A stretch of DNA of 9,847 bases from Gemmatimonadaceae bacterium (GTDB lineage Bacteria > Gemmatimonadota > Gemmatimonadetes > Gemmatimonadales > Gemmatimonadaceae). The stretch lies in assembly GCA_025453855.1 (NCBI GenBank), contig JALOPO010000181.1, forward strand, positions 1 to 9,847, in the 5' to 3' direction. A program made the translations under genes and the position numbers. Positions within the stretch are counted from its first letter, which is position 1. Each line of letters starts with the position of its first letter. Below the pieces are notes generated by a model. It had not been told where the DNA came from, did no database searches, and worked only from the letters and a program-made list of their open reading frames with translations. Positions 6,526 through 9,847 of this stretch are shown here, piece by piece.

Positions 6526-7601
6526 GCGTCCGCCAGCAGGCCGCGCACGGCCATCAGCTCGGCGTTCAGGATGCTCGCGCCGGCAGCGCCGCGCACGACG
6601 TTGTGGCCGGTGCAGACGAGGCGCAGGTCGAGCAGCGGATCGGGGCGCACGCGCCCGACGTGCACCTGCATGCGATCACCGGCGTCGGCATCACGCAACG
6701 GCTGCGGGCGATCGGGCGCCTCGTGCACCACCAGCGGCGGCGTCGGTGCGGTCGGGAGGTGCAGCTCGGCGATCGCGCCGCGCCAGCCGCGCAGCGCGGC
6801 GAGTGCCTCGCTCTCGTGTGGATGGCGGTCGAACGACATGCTCAGGCAGGCCGTGTGGCCGTGCCGCACCGGGACGCGGTTGGTGTGCGCCGACGTGACG
6901 AACGGCGCCATGACCACGCGTTCGCCATCGAACGTGCCGAGGAGCTTCTGCGGCTCGGTCTCGACCTTGGGCTCCTCGTCGCCGATGTACGGGATGACGG
7001 TGCCGAGGATGTCGAGGGAGGCGACGCCGGGATGGCCGGCGCCGGAGATGGCCTGCATCGTGACGGCGAGGAGCCGGCGCAGCCCGAAGGCCTGATGGAG
7101 CGGGGCGAGCGCCAGCACGATGTTGATCGTCGAGCAGTTCGGGTTGGTGACGATCGCGCCGTCCCAGCCGCGTGCCTGGCGTTGCACGTCCACGAGCCCG
7201 AGGTGATCGGGATTGACCTCGGGAATGAGGAGCGGCACGTCGTCGGCCATGCGGTACGACTTCGCATTCGAGAGCACGATCGCGCCGGCGCGTGCGAACG
7301 CGGGTTCGGCGTCGAGTGCGGCCGCGCTGTCGAGCGCCGAGAAGACGACGCGCTCACGCACCACGGCGGGGTCGCAACGTCGCACGACGAGATCGGCGAC
7401 CTCGCCCGGCATCTCGCCCTCGTGCCAGCGCGCGGCGTCGGCATAGCGCCGGCCCGCGGAGCGCTCGGAGGCCGCCACGGTGGTGACCGTGAACCACGGG
7501 TGATCGGCGAGGAGGCGGATGAAGAGCTGACCGACCGTCCCGGTGGCACCGAGGACAGCCACCGGCACGCGCCGCCCGCCGAACGGCGAGGGCGCCGTCA
7601 T
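6522..7601 (-). CDS. asd: Aspartate-semialdehyde dehydrogenase, archaeal/fungal type
   Basis: Asd reduces aspartyl phosphate with NADPH to aspartate semialdehyde, the branch point feeding dapA and homoserine. ATG 7601 overlaps the stop of the preceding gene (ATGA), giving 359 residues. The NADP loop is VLGATGTVGQ (16-25); WFTVTTVAASERSAGRRY follows. The catalytic cysteine is C156 in VTNPNCST. TMQAISGAGHPG (181-192), LDILGTVIPYIGDEEPKVE and NRVPVRHGHT with H249 as acid/base come next, then EAPDRPQPLRDADAG and NVVRGAAGASILNAEL near the C-terminus. These match the Asd subfamily described from archaea and yeast (the asd_EA model, as I recall it) rather than the E. coli-type enzyme. A longer frame extends upstream to 7856, but that part lies inside the preceding gene and shows no homology. 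Intact, and its stop overlaps the lysC GTG. Confidence 0.95.
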   Translation of the reverse strand: MTAPSPFGGRRVPVAVLGATGTVGQLFIRLLADHPWFTVTTVAASERSAGRRYADAARWHEGEMPGEVADLVVRRCDPAVVRERVVFSALDSAAALDAEPAFARAGAIVLSNAKSYRMADDVPLLIPEVNPDHLGLVDVQRQARGWDGAIVTNPNCSTINIVLALAPLHQAFGLRRLLAVTMQAISGAGHPGVASLDILGTVIPYIGDEEPKVETEPQKLLGTFDGERVVMAPFVTSAHTNRVPVRHGHTACLSMSFDRHPHESEALAALRGWRGAIAELHLPTAPTPPLVVHEAPDRPQPLRDADAGDRMQVHVGRVRPDPLLDLRLVCTGHNVVRGAAGASILNAELMAVRGLLADA

Positions 7602-8593
7602 GCGGCGAGGAGCGTGCGCACGAGGCGCACGTAGGTGTCGACGCTGGCGCGCAGCTCGTCGACGGCGACGTGCTCGTGATCGGTATGCGCGACGTGGATC
7701 GAGCCGGGGCCGAAGAGGAGCGGCGTCCCCCAGCGCCCGAGGAGCGGGATGTCCGAGGTGTACGAGACGGGGCGCGCCTCGAAGCCGGGCACGGTATGGA
7801 AGTGCTGCGCCGGGATGAACGAGCCCCACTCGAGCGTCGCCGTGCCGTTCGCCCACTGCTCCAGCGCGGCACGCAGCGGTGCAGGATCCGACACGAGGCG
7901 GAACATGAGCTCCGCCTCGCAGCGCCCCGGGATGATGTTGGCCTCGGTGCCGCCACGGATCGTCCCGATGTTCACCGTCGTCTCGCCGAGCACGGGGTCG
8001 ACCGGGAGCGGGAGGCGATGCACCTGCGGGAGGAGCGCGAGCATGGGCTCGATGGCCGAGCGCCCGAGCTGCGGATAGGCGCTGTGCGCCTCGGCGCCGG
8101 TGGTGCGCACGGTGACGCGCATCGACCCCTTGCAGCCGCTGGCGAGGATGCTCTCGGTCGGCTCGCCGTTGATCAGGAAGCGCGACGACGCGGGGAGGTG
8201 ATTCGCGGCCCGTGCGCCGTCGCTTCCCTTCTCCTCGCCGACGACGAAGAGGAGGTCGACGCGCTCCTCGCCCTGCTCGACGAGACGGTCGGCGGCGGCG
8301 AGCATGGCGGCGGCGATCCCCTTGGCGTCGCAGCTTCCGCGTCCGAAGAGCCGGTCACCGTCGAGGCGCGGCGGGATGTACGGCGGCACCGTATCGAGGT
8401 GCGTCGAGAGCGTGACGCCGCCGCCGTCGCGCGAGGCCCAGACGTTGCCACGGCCGGGACTCACCTCCTGCACGTGCACGTTCCAGCCACGCCCGAGCAG
8501 CCAGCGCGAGACGAAGTCGATGGCGGGCCCCTCGCCGCCGGAGGGCGAGTGGATCGCGAGGAGTTCGGCGGCGAGCGAGACGACGTCGGTCAT
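7598..8593 (-). CDS. dapE: M20 family metallopeptidase, probable succinyl-diaminopimelate desuccinylase
   Basis: Zinc-dependent amidohydrolase of the DapE/ArgE/LysK family; in this cluster the likely reaction is removal of succinate from N-succinyl-LL-diaminopimelate. ATG 8593 gives 331 residues. Metal-site motifs: STHLDTVP (H65, D67), GRGSCDAKG (bridging D89), VVGEEKGSDGA (catalytic E120, ligand E121), INGEPTES (E144) and a C-terminal AHTDHEHV (H303). GCKGSMRVTVRTTGAEAHSA marks the dimerisation/lid domain. It is shorter than classical proteobacterial DapE (about 375) and closer in length and in GRGSxDAKG wording to LysK/ArgE-like proteins, so acetylornithine or another N-acyl amino acid could also be the substrate. 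Neighbouring dapD, which makes a succinylated intermediate, favours DapE. No SD is visible, and no clear promoter in the 34 nt separating it from tRNA-Leu. First gene of the lysine cluster. Confidence 0.83.
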   Translation of the reverse strand: MTDVVSLAAELLAIHSPSGGEGPAIDFVSRWLLGRGWNVHVQEVSPGRGNVWASRDGGGVTLSTHLDTVPPYIPPRLDGDRLFGRGSCDAKGIAAAMLAAADRLVEQGEERVDLLFVVGEEKGSDGARAANHLPASSRFLINGEPTESILASGCKGSMRVTVRTTGAEAHSAYPQLGRSAIEPMLALLPQVHRLPLPVDPVLGETTVNIGTIRGGTEANIIPGRCEAELMFRLVSDPAPLRAALEQWANGTATLEWGSFIPAQHFHTVPGFEARPVSYTSDIPLLGRWGTPLLFGPGSIHVAHTDHEHVAVDELRASVDTYVRLVRTLLAA

Positions 8594-8627
8594 GCGACGG
8601 ATGGGGACGGGACACGTACGGACGACA

Positions 8628-8712
8628 TACCCGGGGTGGGACTCGAACCCACACGGCCTCGCGGCCACCAGATTTTAAGTCCGGCGCGTCTCACCGATTT
8701 CGCCACCCGGGC
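8628..8712 (-). tRNA. tRNA-Leu (anticodon UAA)
   Basis: An 85-nt class II tRNA with the long variable arm expected for leucine. The acceptor GCCCGGG pairs with CCCGGGT (terminal G-U), followed by discriminator A. The anticodon stem CCGGA/TCTGG encloses loop CTTAAAA, giving anticodon TAA, which reads UUA. The T-arm is GTGGG-TTCGAGT-CCCAC. The variable arm contains GGCCGCGAGGCC, able to pair. CCA is not encoded. It lies 34 nt upstream of the dapE-like start, so it may share a transcript with the amino-acid operon. Confidence 0.96.
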
Positions 8713-8745
8713 GGGGCCAGCACTGCGACGCCCTGCAAACGCAGA

Positions 8746-8773
8746 ACGGGAGTGGCGCGCAGGCCACTCCCGT
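8746..8773 (-). terminator. Hairpin between tRNA-Gly and tRNA-Leu
   Basis: A perfect 11-bp inverted repeat (ACGGGAGTGGC / GCCACTCCCGT, 6-nt loop) starts 12 nt after the tRNA-Gly 3' end. On the minus strand it is followed by TTCTGCGTTTGC, only mildly T-rich, so it is a weak intrinsic terminator or an RNA-processing/partial-attenuation stem. If it terminated fully, tRNA-Leu would need a promoter in the 33 nt between hairpin and tRNA, where I see none. Confidence 0.5.
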
Positions 8774-8785
8774 CCTCTCCTGCAG

Positions 8786-8858
8786 AGCGGGAAACGGGAC
8801 TCGAACCCGCGACCCCAACCTTGGCAAGGTTGTGCTCTACCAACTGAGCTATTCCCGC
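8786..8858 (-). tRNA. tRNA-Gly (anticodon GCC)
   Basis: A canonical 73-nt tRNA. The acceptor GCGGGAA/TTCCCGC is followed by discriminator T, as usual for glycine. The D-arm is AGCTCAGTTGGTAGAGC. The anticodon stem CAACC/GGTTG holds loop TTGCCAA, giving anticodon GCC, which reads GGC and GGU. The T-arm contains GGTTCGAGTCCC. CCA is not encoded. A promoter candidate is spaced to start transcription about 4 nt upstream. Confidence 0.97.
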
Positions 8859-8868
8859 GTGCCGGGGC

Positions 8869-8897
8869 AAACTAGGCGCGCGGGAGGACGGCGACAA
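8869..8897 (-). promoter_or_regulatory. Candidate promoter for tRNA-Gly (and possibly the downstream cluster)
   Basis: On the minus strand TTGTCG (8897-8892, 4 of 6 to -35) is separated by the optimal 17 nt from TAGTTT (8874-8869, 3 of 6 to -10). It is the only AT-leaning element in the 80-bp gap 8859-8938, and it would start RNA about 4 nt before the mature tRNA-Gly end, typical of tRNA promoters. Because I see no convincing promoter further downstream, it may also feed tRNA-Leu and the dap cluster by readthrough. Confidence 0.42.
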
Positions 8898-8938
8898 GCG
8901 GGACGGCACGAGGCGTCGCGCGGCGCGCGCCGTACGCG

Positions 8939-9847
8939 TCACGACGCCTGCGGCCCGCCCGCCGGCGCCACCGCGAGGAGGACGGTGGCGGCGAGGAGCC
9001 CCGCCAGCGCCGCATCGCCACCGTTGGCGATCGCGCGCCCGTCGGCGGCGACCCACTCCGCCGCCACGCCGCCGTCGAGCGGGGCGCGGCGCAGCCACTC
9101 GAGCACCGTGGCGCGATCGGGCCCCATGAGGCGCGCACAGATCGCCGCCAGCGACTCGCTGGGCGCCTGCGCGAGCGCGCGCGCGGTGCGGCGATAGGTG
9201 CTGTCGTCGCCGCGGACCACCTCGTAAAGCGGGAGCCAGCTCACCGACCCCACGGGGTCGTCGTCCGACGCCTCGCCACCCGAGAGATCGAGCGCGGTGC
9301 GATAGACCTTCTTGCCATCGTCGCTGCGCGTGAACGACCGGTCGATGGCCGCGCGCACCGCCTCGGGGTCCTGCACGTCGCGTGACGTCTCCTCGTCGAG
9401 CGTGCGGCGCAGCACCTCGAGCGCGAAGGCCGCGGTCGCGTTGCCGTGCAGCGTGTAGGGATGCGCGGGGACGGCGCCGGACGGCGTGACCTCGGTGGCG
9501 AAGAGCGGAAGCTCGGGATGGCGCCGGTCGGCCAGCTCGTCGTGCACCGCGTAGAGCGTGTCGCCGACCACCGGATCGTCGATGAGATGGTCGTCGCTGG
9601 TCTGTCGCACGTAGCGCTCGACGGCGATCGCGTAGGCCGCCACGCCATCGAGCGAGTAGGCGGGCTCGAACATCGTGCCGTCGAGGTAGTGCACGCCGCG
9701 CCCCGGTGCGTAGCCGTGCAGCTCGCACATGCGGAGCAGGAGCTCGCGGGCGAGCCCCGAGTCGGCGAGCTGCACCGCGGGGAGCGTCATCATGAGCGCA
9801 TCCCAGTCGCGCACCGTGACGCCGGCCGGGTGCCACGGCGCACGCGA
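8939..9847 (-). CDS. Glycoside hydrolase-like protein, alpha/alpha-toroid type, C-terminal part
   Basis: Only the last 302 codons are present; the frame is open at the high-coordinate edge and ends at TGA 8941-8939. The visible N-terminal part reads WHPAGVTVRDWDALMMTLP, then ELLLRMCELHG, VHYLDGTMFEPAYSLDGVAA, YAIAVERYVRQT, RRHPELPLFATEV and HPYTLHGNATAAFALEVLRR. Paired helices separated by short loops holding W, RD, DGT and HP-type motifs are characteristic of (alpha/alpha)6-toroid glycosidases and of amylo-1,6-glucosidase or GH125/GH15-like proteins; I cannot choose a family from this fragment. A second block, DLSGGEASDDDPVGSVSWLPLYEVV, contributes no motif I recognise. The C-terminus is Ala-rich and hydrophobic (LAGLLAATVLLAVAPAG). 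It is probably unrelated to the lysine cluster, being separated by two tRNAs. The fold class is a moderate-confidence inference; substrate unknown. Confidence 0.5.
   Translation of the reverse strand, partial: SRAPWHPAGVTVRDWDALMMTLPAVQLADSGLARELLLRMCELHGYAPGRGVHYLDGTMFEPAYSLDGVAAYAIAVERYVRQTSDDHLIDDPVVGDTLYAVHDELADRRHPELPLFATEVTPSGAVPAHPYTLHGNATAAFALEVLRRTLDEETSRDVQDPEAVRAAIDRSFTRSDDGKKVYRTALDLSGGEASDDDPVGSVSWLPLYEVVRGDDSTYRRTARALAQAPSESLAAICARLMGPDRATVLEWLRRAPLDGGVAAEWVAADGRAIANGGDAALAGLLAATVLLAVAPAGGPQAS

Noticed and set aside
7602..7856. Possible 85-residue N-terminal extension of asd
   Set aside because: It lies wholly inside the dapE-like coding sequence and is Arg-rich without homology; the ATG at 7601 gives the expected family start and an ATGA overlap.
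8594..8627. Lysine riboswitch or leader peptide upstream of dapE
   Set aside because: The 34-nt gap is far too short for an L-box and contains no start codon followed by Lys codons.
8628..8858. tRNA genes as integration site of a mobile element
   Set aside because: No integrase, no repeat of a tRNA 3' end and no change in base composition is seen nearby; neighbours are housekeeping genes.
8921..8932. 12-bp palindrome CGGCGCGCGCCG after the glycosidase-like gene
   Set aside because: It can form only about a 4-bp stem with a loop, has no T-run, and alternating GC is expected at this base composition.

Overview
The window is very GC-rich bacterial chromosomal DNA (roughly 70% G+C by eye). Every gene I can support lies on the minus strand, so transcription runs from high to low coordinates. 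Gene content and style suggest a Gemmatimonadota-like or other high-GC soil/sediment bacterium: a compact DapB, an archaeal/fungal-type aspartate-semialdehyde dehydrogenase and a lysine-gene cluster running into aroA-cmk-rpsA. The taxon is inferred from recollection of such genomes, not shown by a marker gene.

In transcription order: (1) the C-terminal part of an alpha/alpha-toroid glycosidase-like protein (9847-8939, cut by the window edge). (2) A tRNA-Gly(GCC) with a likely promoter just upstream, an 11-bp perfect hairpin, then a tRNA-Leu(UAA). (3) Starting 34 nt after tRNA-Leu, a tightly packed cluster: dapE-like M20 peptidase, asd, lysC, dapB, dapA, dapD, aroA, cmk. Most junctions are 4-nt ATGA/GTGA stop-start overlaps. 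(4) A 271-bp gap holding a GC hairpin behind cmk and a good sigma70-type promoter, then the first 209 codons of rpsA, which runs off the low-coordinate edge.

Functionally, lysC and asd make aspartate semialdehyde; dapA and dapB make tetrahydrodipicolinate; dapD and the dapE-like gene supply two steps of the succinylase route to meso-diaminopimelate and lysine. The aminotransferase, dapF and lysA are not in the window. aroA is the EPSP step of the shikimate pathway, cmk is CMP/dCMP kinase, and rpsA is ribosomal protein S1. The aroA-cmk-rpsA order is also known from proteobacteria.

The most unusual observation is damage to two normally essential genes. cmk changes frame twice and lysC once, and at each point a conserved stretch of the protein is missing. 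lysC also carries a perfect 21-bp tandem duplication in its DVDGxxxADPR motif. The sequence on both sides of each break is well conserved, so assembly or sequencing error is at least as likely as real gene decay. I found no CRISPR array, transposon, prophage, defence system or clearly novel system here.
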